Assembly (NCBI RefSeq): GCF_014203535.1 | Contig: NZ_JACHJI010000006.1 | Location: forward strand, 372,001-436,000 | Reading direction: 5' to 3' | Length of the DNA: 64,000 bases | Source of the DNA: Streptomyces griseomycini | Lineage (GTDB): Bacteria; Actinomycetota; Actinomycetes; Streptomycetales; Streptomycetaceae | Part shown: piece by piece, positions 16,608 to 24,506 of the stretch | Numbering within the stretch: position 1 is the stretch's first letter | Layout of the letters: the number at the start of each line of letters is the position of its first letter | The notes under the pieces: model-generated | What the model saw: only the letters and a program-made list of their open reading frames with translations | The model's database searches: none | Told to the model about the DNA's origin: nothing | Translations under genes and position numbers: made by a program

Positions 16608-17274
16608 CCGGCCGGGCGGGAGACCGCAGGGCCGCCCAGAACATGGCTTCGTAGCTCTGCAGGAGACGGCCGTGACGGCGTGCGCGGTGCTCGTCCAGGC
16701 TGCCCGTGTCCAGGGCGGCCCGGACCGCCGCCCGGGCCGTGCGGTCGAGGTCCGGGGCCGGTTCGGCGAAGAAGTCGAAGAAGGCGCAGGCCTCGTCGGT
16801 GAAGCCGTAGTGGGTGCGCAGGGCCTTCGCGATCGTGGCGCAGTAGCCGCCCCAGGCCGAGAAGTTGGCGGTCACGGCGAGGACGGCGTCGGCCGGCGCG
16901 GCGTTGAGGGCCAGCCAGGCGACGCAGGCCGGGTAGGCCTGGCAGCCCGGCAGCGGGTCGTACGCGTCCGCCCGGGCCGCGTCGACACCGCAGGCGGCCG
17001 CGAACGGCTCGAGGTGTTCCTCGGCGAGCGCCTCGCCCTCCGCGAGGGCGGTGAAGAACGCGGCGCAGTGCGGTTCGGCGGCAGACCGGTCCGCCAGGTG
17101 GAGGAACGCGCGGCGGTCCGCGGGGATCACCAGGCCCTGCTCCAGGGCGAGCGCGGCCAGGACGTCCCGGTCCGCCTCGCCCCGGGCGATCAGCGGCACG
17201 AGGGGGTTGGCGCGCGGGTCCGGGGCCAGGTCGCGGGTGGTGGTCTCCAGCAGGTCCCGGGCCGTGCGGGTCAT
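16594..17274 (-). CDS. TenA/Thi-4 family protein (heme-oxygenase-like fold)
   Basis: The 226-residue all-helical protein resembles the TenA/PQQC family. It contains ALALEQGLVIPADRRAFLHL, the cysteine-containing GCQAYPACVAWLALNA and the ANFSAWGGYCATIAKAL segment. TenA proteins hydrolyse thiamin pyrimidine degradation products, but many diverged members are uncharacterised or named transcriptional regulators, and no DNA-binding domain is present here. No thi genes are nearby. The ATG at 17274 has GGAGG 6 bp upstream and is preferred over the GTG at 17298. Confidence 0.72.
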   Translation of the reverse strand: MTRTARDLLETTTRDLAPDPRANPLVPLIARGEADRDVLAALALEQGLVIPADRRAFLHLADRSAAEPHCAAFFTALAEGEALAEEHLEPFAAACGVDAARADAYDPLPGCQAYPACVAWLALNAAPADAVLAVTANFSAWGGYCATIAKALRTHYGFTDEACAFFDFFAEPAPDLDRTARAAVRAALDTGSLDEHRARRHGRLLQSYEAMFWAALRSPARPVRRE

Positions 17275-17331
17275 CGCGTCCTCCGTCGCGTCGGTCACAC
17301 ACGAACGTTCCCCCGGGAGGGGACGGGGATA

Positions 17332-17360
17332 ACCCGGCGGTGCCGCCCGCACCGCCGGGT
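17332..17360 (-). terminator. terminator of the acyl-CoA dehydrogenase gene
   Basis: The arms 17332-17343 and 17349-17360 pair perfectly (12 bp) around a 5-nt loop, 16 bp beyond the dehydrogenase stop codon. Confidence 0.75.
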
Positions 17361-17376
17361 GGTCCTCGCGGCCGCC

Positions 17377-18603
17377 TCAGCGGATGGGCATGCCCGACAG
17401 GGTGCGGGCGATCACCAGGCGCTGGATCTCGCTCGTGCCCTCGAAGATCGTGTAGATGGCGGCGTCGCGGTGCATCCGCTCCACCGGGTACTCGCGCGTG
17501 TAGCCGTTGCCGCCGAGGATCTGGATCGCCTGGCCGGTGACCTTCTTGGCGGTCTCGCTGGCGAACAGCTTGGACATCGAACCCTCGGCGGCCGTGAACG
17601 GCTTGCCGTTGATCGCCATCCAGGAGGCGCGCCAGACCAGGAGGCGGGCGGCGTCGATCTGGGTGCGCATGTCGGCGAGCTGGAAGGCGACGCCCTGGTT
17701 GTCGATGATCGGGCGGCCGAACTGCTCACGCGTCTGGGCGTACTCCAGGGCGACCTCGTACGCGGCGCGGGCGGTGCCGACCGCCATGGCGCCGACGGCC
17801 GGACGGGACGCCTCGAAGGTGGCCATGGCGGCGTTCTTCACGCGCTCGCCGCCCTTCTTCGCCTTCTCGCGGGCGCGGGCGAGGCGCTCGTCCAGCTTCT
17901 CCTTGCCGCCGAGCAGGCAGGAGCCGGGGACGCGCACCTGGTCCAGGATGACCTCGGCGGTGTGCGAGGCGCGGATGCCGTGCTTCTTGAACTTCTGGCC
18001 CTGGGACAGGCCGGGGGTGTTCGGCGGGATGATGAAGGAGGCGTGGCCCTTGGAGCCGAGCTCCGGGTCGACGACCGCGACCACGACGTGGACGTTGGCG
18101 ATGCCGCCGTTGGTCGCCCAGGTCTTGGTGCCGTTGATCACCCACTCGTCCTTGGCCTCGTCGTACACCGCGCGGGTGCGCATCGAGGCCACGTCGGAGC
18201 CGGCGTCGGGCTCGGAGGAGCAGAACGCGGCGACCTTGACGTCGTTCGCGTCGCCGTACATCTGCGGGATCCAGGTGCCGATCTGCTCCTCGGTGCCGTT
18301 GGCGAGGACACCCACGGCGGCCAGACCGGTGCCGACGATCGACAGGGCGATGCCCGCGTCGCCCCAGAACAGCTCCTCCATCGCCATGGGGATGCCGAGA
18401 CCGCTTGCGTCGAAGTACTGCTGGGCGTAGAAGTCCAGGGAGTAGATGCCGACCTTGGCGGCCTCCTGGATGACCGGCCAGGGAGTCTCCTCACGCTCGT
18501 CCCATTCGGCGGCCGCGGGGCGGATGACGTCGGCGGCGAAGCCGTGCAGCCAGTCCCGCACCTCCTTCTGTTCGTCGTTGAGCTCCATGGTGAACTCGGC
18601 CAT
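17377..18603 (-). CDS. acyl-CoA dehydrogenase
   Basis: This 408-residue acyl-CoA dehydrogenase is complete. It has the N-terminal helical domain (EFTMELNDEQKEVRDWLHGF), the FAD-binding CSSEPDAGSDVASMRTRA and WVINGTKTWATNGGIA, and the C-terminal domain with QIDAARLLVWRA, ILGGNGYTREYPVERMHRDA and a FEGTSEIQRLVIAR tail. These cover the flavin site and the Glu region of short/medium-chain dehydrogenases. It stands alone, divergent from a TetR regulator gene. Two tandem palindromes sit in the shared promoter, so I infer acyl-CoA-dependent control. The ATG at 18603 has GGAGGGG upstream. Confidence 0.95.
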   Translation of the reverse strand: MAEFTMELNDEQKEVRDWLHGFAADVIRPAAAEWDEREETPWPVIQEAAKVGIYSLDFYAQQYFDASGLGIPMAMEELFWGDAGIALSIVGTGLAAVGVLANGTEEQIGTWIPQMYGDANDVKVAAFCSSEPDAGSDVASMRTRAVYDEAKDEWVINGTKTWATNGGIANVHVVVAVVDPELGSKGHASFIIPPNTPGLSQGQKFKKHGIRASHTAEVILDQVRVPGSCLLGGKEKLDERLARAREKAKKGGERVKNAAMATFEASRPAVGAMAVGTARAAYEVALEYAQTREQFGRPIIDNQGVAFQLADMRTQIDAARLLVWRASWMAINGKPFTAAEGSMSKLFASETAKKVTGQAIQILGGNGYTREYPVERMHRDAAIYTIFEGTSEIQRLVIARTLSGMPIR

Positions 18604-18631
18604 GTCCCCTCCAGCGGGCGGTGCACGTGCA

Positions 18632-18648
18632 TGTTACTTGCGGTAACA
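18632..18648. promoter_or_regulatory. TetR operator site 1
   Basis: TGTTAC and GTAACA form perfect 6-bp inverted arms with a 5-bp TTGCG centre, 29 bp upstream of the dehydrogenase start. The sequence matches the GTTAC...GTAAC class bound by actinobacterial FadR/FasR-like TetR regulators. Confidence 0.72.
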
Positions 18649-18654
18649 CGAGTC

Positions 18655-18670
18655 TGTTACCCGCGGGTAG
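18655..18670. promoter_or_regulatory. TetR operator site 2
   Basis: This contains the perfect 12-bp palindrome TACCCGCGGGTA, preceded by TGT. It shares the consensus TGTTAC-YY-GCG-GTA with site 1 and lies 23 bp away on the same helical face. Confidence 0.72.
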
Positions 18671-18776
18671 GAAAAGTCAACTCCCCGGGGCCGGTCGGCA
18701 TCCCGTTCGATGCCCGGAGCGCCGTCAGTGTTAGTTTGCGCAGGCGTCACCGAAACAGCACGGGTGGGGAGAGTTC

Positions 18777-19418
18777 ATGGACACCACACAGCGGACCGAT
18801 CAGCAGCGGTCCGCCGACCGACGCCGACGCGAGCTGCTGGAGGCCGCCGACCGGGTGGTGCTGCGCGACGGCCCGCAGGCCTCGATGAACGCGATCGCCG
18901 CCGAGGCCGGCATCACCAAGCCGATCCTCTACCGGCACTTCGGCGACAAGGGCGGACTCTACGCCGCCCTGGCCAAGCGGCACACCGACGCGCTGCTGGA
19001 TTCGCTGCGGGCCGCGCTGGACGCCCCGGCGGAGCGGCGCGAGCGGGTCGAGGCCACGCTGGACACGTACCTGGCCGCGATCGAGGCGCGCCCCCAGGTG
19101 TACCGGTTCCTGATGCACCCGGCGGAGGGGTCGCAGAGCGACCAGGGCTTCGACGTCGGCAAGCACTCGGCACCGCTGCTGCGCCGGATGGGCGAGGAGC
19201 TGGCACAGGTCATCGAGGAGCGGCTGGACCTCGGACCGGGCAGCCAGCAGCTGGCCCGGGTGTGGGGGCACGGCATCGTCGGCATGATGCACGCGGCCGG
19301 TGACTGGTGGCTCGGTGAACGGCCCTGCTCCCGCGCCGACTTGGTGCGCAGCCTGGCCGACCTGCTGTGGGGGCGGCTGGCCGCGGCGGGCGACAAGGTG
19401 GGCGGCCCGGGGTTCTGA
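18777..19418 (+). CDS. TetR-family repressor
   Basis: The 213-residue protein has an N-terminal TetR helix-turn-helix (about residues 18-65: ASMNAIAAEAGITKPILYRH, then FGDKGGLY) and an all-helical ligand domain. It is divergent from the acyl-CoA dehydrogenase gene, with two tandem palindromes between them. The likely role is repression of the dehydrogenase and of itself, relieved by a long-chain acyl-CoA. The ATG at 18777 follows GGGGAGAG. The C-terminal AGDWWLGERP and RADLVRSLADLLW stretch is characteristic of actinobacterial fatty-acid TetR proteins. Confidence 0.88.
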   Translation: MDTTQRTDQQRSADRRRRELLEAADRVVLRDGPQASMNAIAAEAGITKPILYRHFGDKGGLYAALAKRHTDALLDSLRAALDAPAERRERVEATLDTYLAAIEARPQVYRFLMHPAEGSQSDQGFDVGKHSAPLLRRMGEELAQVIEERLDLGPGSQQLARVWGHGIVGMMHAAGDWWLGERPCSRADLVRSLADLLWGRLAAAGDKVGGPGF

Positions 19419-19454
19419 ACCCTCCGCCCCCTTCGCCCCCTTCGTCCCTCCCCC

Positions 19455-20000
19455 TCAGCCCTCCCGGCTCCAGGAAGCCCGCTTCACCTGGCGCATGAGC
19501 CTGCGGTGCCGCCACCCCGTCAGCCGGTCGGCGTAGAGACGCCCCTCCACGTGGTCGCACTCGTGCTGCAGGCACCGGGCGAAGAAACCCGTGCCGTGGA
19601 CGGTGACCGGTTCGCCGGTCGCCGTGAAGCCCTCGACGACCGCGTGGTCGTAACGCTCCGTCCCGGCCTCCAGCCCCGGCAGGGACAGGCAGCCCTCGGG
19701 GCCGCGCACCACCACGCCGTCCGTCTCGACCAGCCTCGGGTTCACCACGTGGCCGAGGTGCCGGACGTCCTCGTCGTCCGGGCAGTCGTACACGAACACG
19801 CGCAGCGGCTCGCCGATCTGGTTGGCGGCCAGGCCCACCCCCCGGGCCGCGTACATCGTCGCGAACAAGTCCTCCACCAGGCGGACCAGTTCCGGGCCGA
19901 AGTCGGTGACCTCCCGGCAGGGTGCGCGCAGCACCGGGTCGCCGAGCAGGGTGAGGGGCCGCACACGTCCGTGGACGCCGGGGATGGAGCCGTGTCGCAT
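19455..20000 (-). CDS. def: peptide deformylase
   Basis: This 181-residue metalloenzyme removes the N-formyl group from nascent proteins. All three signature motifs are intact: GVGLAANQIG (residues 54-63), EGCLSLPG (Cys104 as metal ligand) and QHECDHVEG (His146 and His150 ligands, Glu147 catalytic). Streptomyces genomes carry several deformylases; this one has no adjacent fmt or priA, so it is probably a secondary paralogue. It is convergent with the TetR gene (37 bp apart). Confidence 0.94.
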   Translation of the reverse strand: MRHGSIPGVHGRVRPLTLLGDPVLRAPCREVTDFGPELVRLVEDLFATMYAARGVGLAANQIGEPLRVFVYDCPDDEDVRHLGHVVNPRLVETDGVVVRGPEGCLSLPGLEAGTERYDHAVVEGFTATGEPVTVHGTGFFARCLQHECDHVEGRLYADRLTGWRHRRLMRQVKRASWSREG

Positions 20001-20147
20001 GGCGGTCAGAGTACGGTCCTCCCAGCATCGCCCGTCTCACGAGGGTGCCGCGGTTCTGGAGTGCGAACGGATCTCGATAGGCTGACGTTCACACCACGTG
20101 GCCGTCAGGCACAGGCGCGGCGCGTACGCAAGGAGGATCGAGAACTG

Positions 20148-21386
20148 ATGGCAGGCAACTCGGACCCGCTCACGCCGCGGGCCAAGCTGGCCGTGACCGC
20201 GGGCAAGGCGGTCGCGGCGGCATCCCGCGCCGCCGGGCGCGGCAGCGGTTCGGTGATCGGCGGCCGGGTGGCGCTGAAACTCGACCCCGACCTCCTCGCC
20301 CGGCTCGCCCAGAACCTGGACGTCGTGCTGGTCTCGGCGACCAACGGCAAGACCACCACCACCCGGCTCATCGCCGAGGCCCTGCGGGCCGCGGGACCGG
20401 TCGTCTCCAACGCGCTCGGCGCCAACATGCCGGCCGGCATCACCTCGGCGCTCGCGGGGGGCTCGGACGCGAAGTTCGGCGTCATCGAGGTCGACGAGAA
20501 GTACCTCGCCGGCGTCGCCCGGGACACCGACCCGAAGTGCATCGCCCTGCTCAACCTCTCCCGCGACCAGCTCGACCGCGCCGCCGAGACCCGGATGCTC
20601 GCCGAGAACTGGCGCGAGGGCCTGGCCGGCTCCAAGGCCGTCGTCGTCGCCAACGCCGACGACCCGCTGGTGGTGTGGGCCGCGTCCTCCTCCCCCAACG
20701 TGATCTGGGTCGCCGCCGGGCAGATGTGGAAGGACGACGCCTGGTCCTGCCCGTCCTGCGGCGGTGTGATGCAGCGTCCGGGCGACGACTGGTTCTGCGG
20801 CGAGTGCGGCTTCCGCCGGCCGACCCCGAGCTGGGCGCTCTCCGGCGACCACGTGCTCGACCCGCACGGCTCCGCCTGGCCGATCCACCTCCAGCTGCCG
20901 GGCCGCGCCAACAAGGCCAACGCCGCGAGCTCCGCGGCCGTCGCCGCCGTCTTCGGGGTGCCGCCGCAGGTCGCCCTGGAGCGGATGTACCAGGTGCAGG
21001 CCGTGGCGGGCCGCTACGACGTCGTGCAGTTCCAGGGCCGGGACCTGCGGCTGCTGCTCGCCAAGAACCCCGCCGGCTGGCTGGAGACGTTCTCGCTGAT
21101 CGACCCGCCGCCGACCCCGGTGATCCTGTCGGTGAACGCGCGCTCCGCCGACGGCACCGACACCTCCTGGCTGTGGGACGTCGACTACACGCGGCTGACC
21201 GGTCACCCGATCTGCGTCATCGGCGACCGGAAGCTGGACCTCGCGGTGCGCCTGGAGGTCGCCGACCAGCAGTTCCAGGTCTGCGAGGACCTCGACCAGG
21301 CGATCCAGCTGTGCCCGCCCGGACGGATCGAGGTCATCGCCAACTACACCGCGTTCCAGGACCTGCGCCGCCGCGTCGGCAACTGA
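20148..21386 (+). CDS. murT: lipid II isoglutaminyl synthase, Mur-ligase subunit
   Basis: MurT (412 residues) with GatD amidates the D-Glu of the lipid II stem peptide. The ATP site is LVSATNGKTTTTR (residues 61-73). A four-cysteine zinc ribbon lies at about 201-221 (CPSCGGV and WFCGECGF), inserted in the Mur central domain as in known MurT proteins. The C-terminal DUF1727 domain contains the GRYDVVQF and LLLAKNPAGW segments. The ATG at 20148 follows AAGGAGG. The gene is 24 bp from gatD, giving the standard murT-gatD operon. Confidence 0.95.
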   Translation: MAGNSDPLTPRAKLAVTAGKAVAAASRAAGRGSGSVIGGRVALKLDPDLLARLAQNLDVVLVSATNGKTTTTRLIAEALRAAGPVVSNALGANMPAGITSALAGGSDAKFGVIEVDEKYLAGVARDTDPKCIALLNLSRDQLDRAAETRMLAENWREGLAGSKAVVVANADDPLVVWAASSSPNVIWVAAGQMWKDDAWSCPSCGGVMQRPGDDWFCGECGFRRPTPSWALSGDHVLDPHGSAWPIHLQLPGRANKANAASSAAVAAVFGVPPQVALERMYQVQAVAGRYDVVQFQGRDLRLLLAKNPAGWLETFSLIDPPPTPVILSVNARSADGTDTSWLWDVDYTRLTGHPICVIGDRKLDLAVRLEVADQQFQVCEDLDQAIQLCPPGRIEVIANYTAFQDLRRRVGN

Positions 21387-21410
21387 CCACGACACCTCAG
21401 GGGACTTGAA

Positions 21411-22139
21411 GTGAGCGACAACCAGCTGCGGGTCGTCTGGATCTACCCGGACCTGCTCAGCACCTACGGCGACCAGGGCAACGTCCTCGTCGTCGAGCGC
21501 CGCGCCCGGCAGCGCGGCCTGGACGTGGCCCGGCTCGACGTGCGCAGCGACCAGCCGATCCCGACCTCCGGCGACATCTACCTGATCGGCGGCGGCGAGG
21601 ACCGCCCGCAGCGGCTGGCCGCCGAGCGGCTGCGCCGGGACGGCGGTCTGCACCGGGCGGTGGAGAACGGCGCGATCGTGTTCTCGGTGTGCGCCGGCTA
21701 CCAGATCCTCGGCCACGAGTTCATCAACGACCTCGGCCAGCGCGAGCCCGGCCTCGGCCTGCTCGACGTGGTCTCGGTGCGCGGTGAGGGCGCCCGGTGC
21801 GTGGGCGACGTGCTGGCGGACATCAACCCGCAGCTGGGGCTGCCCCCGCTGACCGGTTTCGAGAACCACCAGGGCGTCACCCACCTGGGCCCGACGGCCC
21901 GCCCGCTGGCCCAGGTGCGCTTCGGCAACGGCAACGGCACCGGGGACGGCACGGAGGGCGCGTTCAACGACACCGTCTTCGGCACCTACATGCACGGCCC
22001 CGTGCTCGCCCGCAACCCGCAGATCGCGGACCTGCTGCTGAAGCTGGCGCTCGACGTCAACGCGCTGCCGCCGACCGACGACCGGTGGTACGAGGCGCTG
22101 CGGGGCGAGCGGATCGCGGCGGCGCAGCAGACCGCCTGA
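21411..22139 (+). CDS. gatD: lipid II isoglutaminyl synthase, glutaminase subunit
   Basis: This is a 242-residue class I glutamine amidotransferase that hydrolyses glutamine and passes ammonia to MurT. The nucleophile is Cys94 in FSVCAGYQILG and the partner is His195 in GTYMHGPVLARNP. The N-terminus (WIYPDLLSTYGDQGNV) is typical of GatD. It uses a GTG start with GGGGAC upstream, shortly after murT, so the two are expected in stoichiometric amounts. Confidence 0.95.
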   Translation: MSDNQLRVVWIYPDLLSTYGDQGNVLVVERRARQRGLDVARLDVRSDQPIPTSGDIYLIGGGEDRPQRLAAERLRRDGGLHRAVENGAIVFSVCAGYQILGHEFINDLGQREPGLGLLDVVSVRGEGARCVGDVLADINPQLGLPPLTGFENHQGVTHLGPTARPLAQVRFGNGNGTGDGTEGAFNDTVFGTYMHGPVLARNPQIADLLLKLALDVNALPPTDDRWYEALRGERIAAAQQTA

Positions 22140-22172
22140 GGCGCGCCCGGACCGGTGGACACCCTGTCGCCG

Positions 22173-22193
22173 GACGGGCGTGACCGGCCCGTC
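22173..22193 (+). terminator. weak hairpin after gatD
   Basis: The 7-bp arms 22173-22179 and 22187-22193 with a 7-nt loop lie 34 bp past the gatD stop. This is a possible terminator within the 200-bp gap before pfkA, which otherwise holds only the pfkA promoter. Confidence 0.4.
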
Positions 22194-22339
22194 TGACGAC
22201 TGCTCCGCACAGGTGAGCGGGGTCGTCCAGCAGGCGGACGCGAGGTGCGGCCCCGCCCCCCGATGCCGCTAGGGTGACGGAGATCGAGCCGGACAGCGCG
22301 GTCCGGTCCCGGCCCACATCGAGAAGGTTGTTTCGGGCT

Positions 22340-23365
22340 ATGCGCATTGGTGTCCTCACGTCCGGCGGCGACTGCCCCGGCCTGAACGCCGTCATCCGGT
22401 CCGTCGTGCACCGTGCCGTCGTCGACCACGGCGACGAGGTCATCGGCTTCCGGGACGGGTGGAAGGGCCTCCTGGAGTGCGACTACCTCAAGCTCGACCT
22501 CGACGCGGTGAGCGGCATCCTCGCCCGCGGCGGCACCATCCTCGGCTCCTCCCGGGTCCGCCCCGAGCATCTGCGGGACGGCGTGGAGCGGGCCAAGGGG
22601 CACGTGCGGGAGCTCGGGCTCGACGCGATCATCCCGATCGGCGGCGAGGGCACGCTGAAGGCGGCCCGGCTGCTGTCGGACAACGGCCTGCCGATAGTCG
22701 GTGTGCCGAAGACCATCGACAACGACATCGCTGTCACCGACGTCACCTTCGGCTTCGACACGGCCGTCGGTGTGGCGACCGAGGCCCTGGACCGGCTGAA
22801 GACCACCGCCGAGTCCCACCAGCGCGTGCTGATCGTGGAGGTCATGGGCCGTCACACCGGCTGGATCGCGCTGCACTCCGGCATGGCGGCCGGCGCGCAC
22901 GCCGTCGTCGTGCCCGAACGGCCCTTCGACATCGAGGAGCTGGCCGCGAAGGTCGGCGAGCGGTTCTCGGCCGGCAAGCGGTTCGCGATCGTGGTGGCCG
23001 CGGAGGGGGCCAAGCCGAAGGCCGGGACCATGGACTTCGACGAGGGCGGCAAGGACGTCTACGGCCACGAGCGGTTCGCCGGGATCGCGCGGCAGCTCTC
23101 CCTGGAGCTGGAGGCGCGGCTCGGCAAGGAGGCCCGTCCGGTCATCCTCGGGCACGTCCAGCGCGGCGGCACGCCGACGGCGTACGACAGGGTGCTGGCC
23201 ACGCGGTTCGGCTGGCACGCGGTGGAGGCCGTGCACCGCGGCGAGTTCGGGAGGATGACCGCGCTGCGCGGGACCGACATCGTCATGGTGTCGCTGGCCG
23301 AGGCCGTCGAGACGCTGAAGACGGTGCCCGAGGAGCGCTACGCCGAAGCGGCGTGTGTCCTGTGA
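22340..23365 (+). CDS. pfkA: 6-phosphofructokinase (group III)
   Basis: The 341-residue enzyme phosphorylates fructose 6-phosphate in glycolysis. Motifs are TSGGDCPGLNAVIRS (phosphoryl donor loop), PIGGEGTLKAARLL, the catalytic PKTIDNDI and HTGWIALHSGMA. The donor loop has Gly after GGE, the ATP-type residue, while the lysine of PKTIDND is the residue normally linked to pyrophosphate use. This mixed signature is known in actinobacterial ATP-dependent group III enzymes. Streptomyces carry several paralogues; the number for this one cannot be set from sequence alone. ATG at 22340; a GAGAAGG lies 13 bp upstream. Confidence 0.94.
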   Translation: MRIGVLTSGGDCPGLNAVIRSVVHRAVVDHGDEVIGFRDGWKGLLECDYLKLDLDAVSGILARGGTILGSSRVRPEHLRDGVERAKGHVRELGLDAIIPIGGEGTLKAARLLSDNGLPIVGVPKTIDNDIAVTDVTFGFDTAVGVATEALDRLKTTAESHQRVLIVEVMGRHTGWIALHSGMAAGAHAVVVPERPFDIEELAAKVGERFSAGKRFAIVVAAEGAKPKAGTMDFDEGGKDVYGHERFAGIARQLSLELEARLGKEARPVILGHVQRGGTPTAYDRVLATRFGWHAVEAVHRGEFGRMTALRGTDIVMVSLAEAVETLKTVPEERYAEAACVL

Positions 23366-23384
23366 CACCTTGAGTGGGCGGAGC

Positions 23385-23416
23385 CCGCCCCCGGTCGCAG
23401 CCGCGGCCGGGGGCGG
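23385..23416 (+). terminator. terminator of pfkA
   Basis: The arms CCGCCCCCGG (23385-23394) and its complement (23407-23416) surround a 12-nt loop, 19 bp after the stop. A TTCTACTCT stretch follows, which may also be the -10 of the next gene. Confidence 0.65.
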
Positions 23417-23471
23417 TTCTACTCTGGTGCGGACAGACAGCGCACAACCCCCACGAAACAGGAGCCGGCGG

Positions 23472-24422
23472 ATGGATCACAGCGGGCACGGCATGACCAT
23501 GGATCTGCCGCCGTTCACGCTGGGGCGAGGACTCGCCTGGTCGGCGGACCCGTTCTTTCTCCTCGCCTGCCTGCTCGGGCTGGCCCTGTACGGCTGGGGC
23601 GTGGTGCGCCTCACCCGGCGCGGGGACAAGTGGCCGGTGGGACGGACGGTGGCGTTCGTCACCGGTGTGCTGACCATCGGGCTGGTGATGTGCACCAAGC
23701 TGAACGACTACGGCATGGTCATGTTCAGCGTGCACATGGTGCAGCACATGGTGATCAGCATGGTGTCGCCGATCCTGCTCCTGCTCGGCGCCCCGATCAC
23801 CCTGGCGCTGCGCGCGCTGCCGACCGCCGGACGGGGCCGCAGGGGACCGCGCGAGCTGCTGCTGATGCTGCTGCACAGCCGCTACATGCGGGTCATCACC
23901 CACCCGGTGTTCACCATCCCGATGTTCATCGCGAGCCTGTACGCGCTGTACTTCACCCCGCTGTTCGACTTCCTGATGGGTTCGCAGGTCGGGCACATCG
24001 CGATGATGGTGCACTTCCTCGCCGTCGGACTGGTCTTCTTCTGGCCGATCATGGGCGTGGACCCGGGCCCGCACCGGCCGGGACACCTCATGCGGATGCT
24101 GGAGCTGTTCGCGGGCATGCCGTTCCACGCCTTCTTCGGCATCGCGCTGATGATGGCGTCCAGCCCGATGGTCACGAGCTTCGAGAACCCGCCCGCCTCG
24201 CTCGGGATCGACGCCCTGTCCGACCAGAACGCGGCCGGCGGCATCGCCTGGGCGTTCAGCGAGGTCCCGTCCGTGCTGGTGCTGATCGCGCTGCTGTTCC
24301 AGTGGTACGCCTCGGACCAGCGGCAGGCCAGGCGCAAGGACCGCGCCGCCGACCGCGACGGGGACAAGGAACTCGAGGCGTACAACGCCTATCTGGCCTC
24401 ACTGCACGCACGCGGGAACTGA
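23472..24422 (+). CDS. ctaG: cytochrome c oxidase assembly protein, CtaG/Caa3 type
   Basis: This 316-residue integral membrane protein has seven or eight predicted helices. The N-terminus is His/Met-rich (MDHSGHGMTM), suiting copper binding. Conserved family segments are FSVHMVQHMVISMVSPILLL and LGAPITLALRALP, then HFLAVGLVFFWPIMGVDP and MPFHAFFGIALMM. Members of the Caa3_CtaG family help insert copper into cytochrome oxidase. The charged C-terminal tail is cytoplasmic. No oxidase genes are adjacent. The ATG at 23472 has AGGAG upstream. Confidence 0.9.
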   Translation: MDHSGHGMTMDLPPFTLGRGLAWSADPFFLLACLLGLALYGWGVVRLTRRGDKWPVGRTVAFVTGVLTIGLVMCTKLNDYGMVMFSVHMVQHMVISMVSPILLLLGAPITLALRALPTAGRGRRGPRELLLMLLHSRYMRVITHPVFTIPMFIASLYALYFTPLFDFLMGSQVGHIAMMVHFLAVGLVFFWPIMGVDPGPHRPGHLMRMLELFAGMPFHAFFGIALMMASSPMVTSFENPPASLGIDALSDQNAAGGIAWAFSEVPSVLVLIALLFQWYASDQRQARRKDRAADRDGDKELEAYNAYLASLHARGN

Positions 24423-24506
24423 ATTCACCGTTCCCGAAACCCCTTGAACGGGCATTTTCCTCCAGTAGCATGATGCTTCTGGGGGAAACCGCCGGGGGGA
24501 GCGGTG

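Noticed and set aside
20037..21995. A 652-codon open frame opposite murT-gatD
   Set aside because: It is an antisense shadow in high-GC DNA; murT and gatD motifs on the plus strand are unambiguous.
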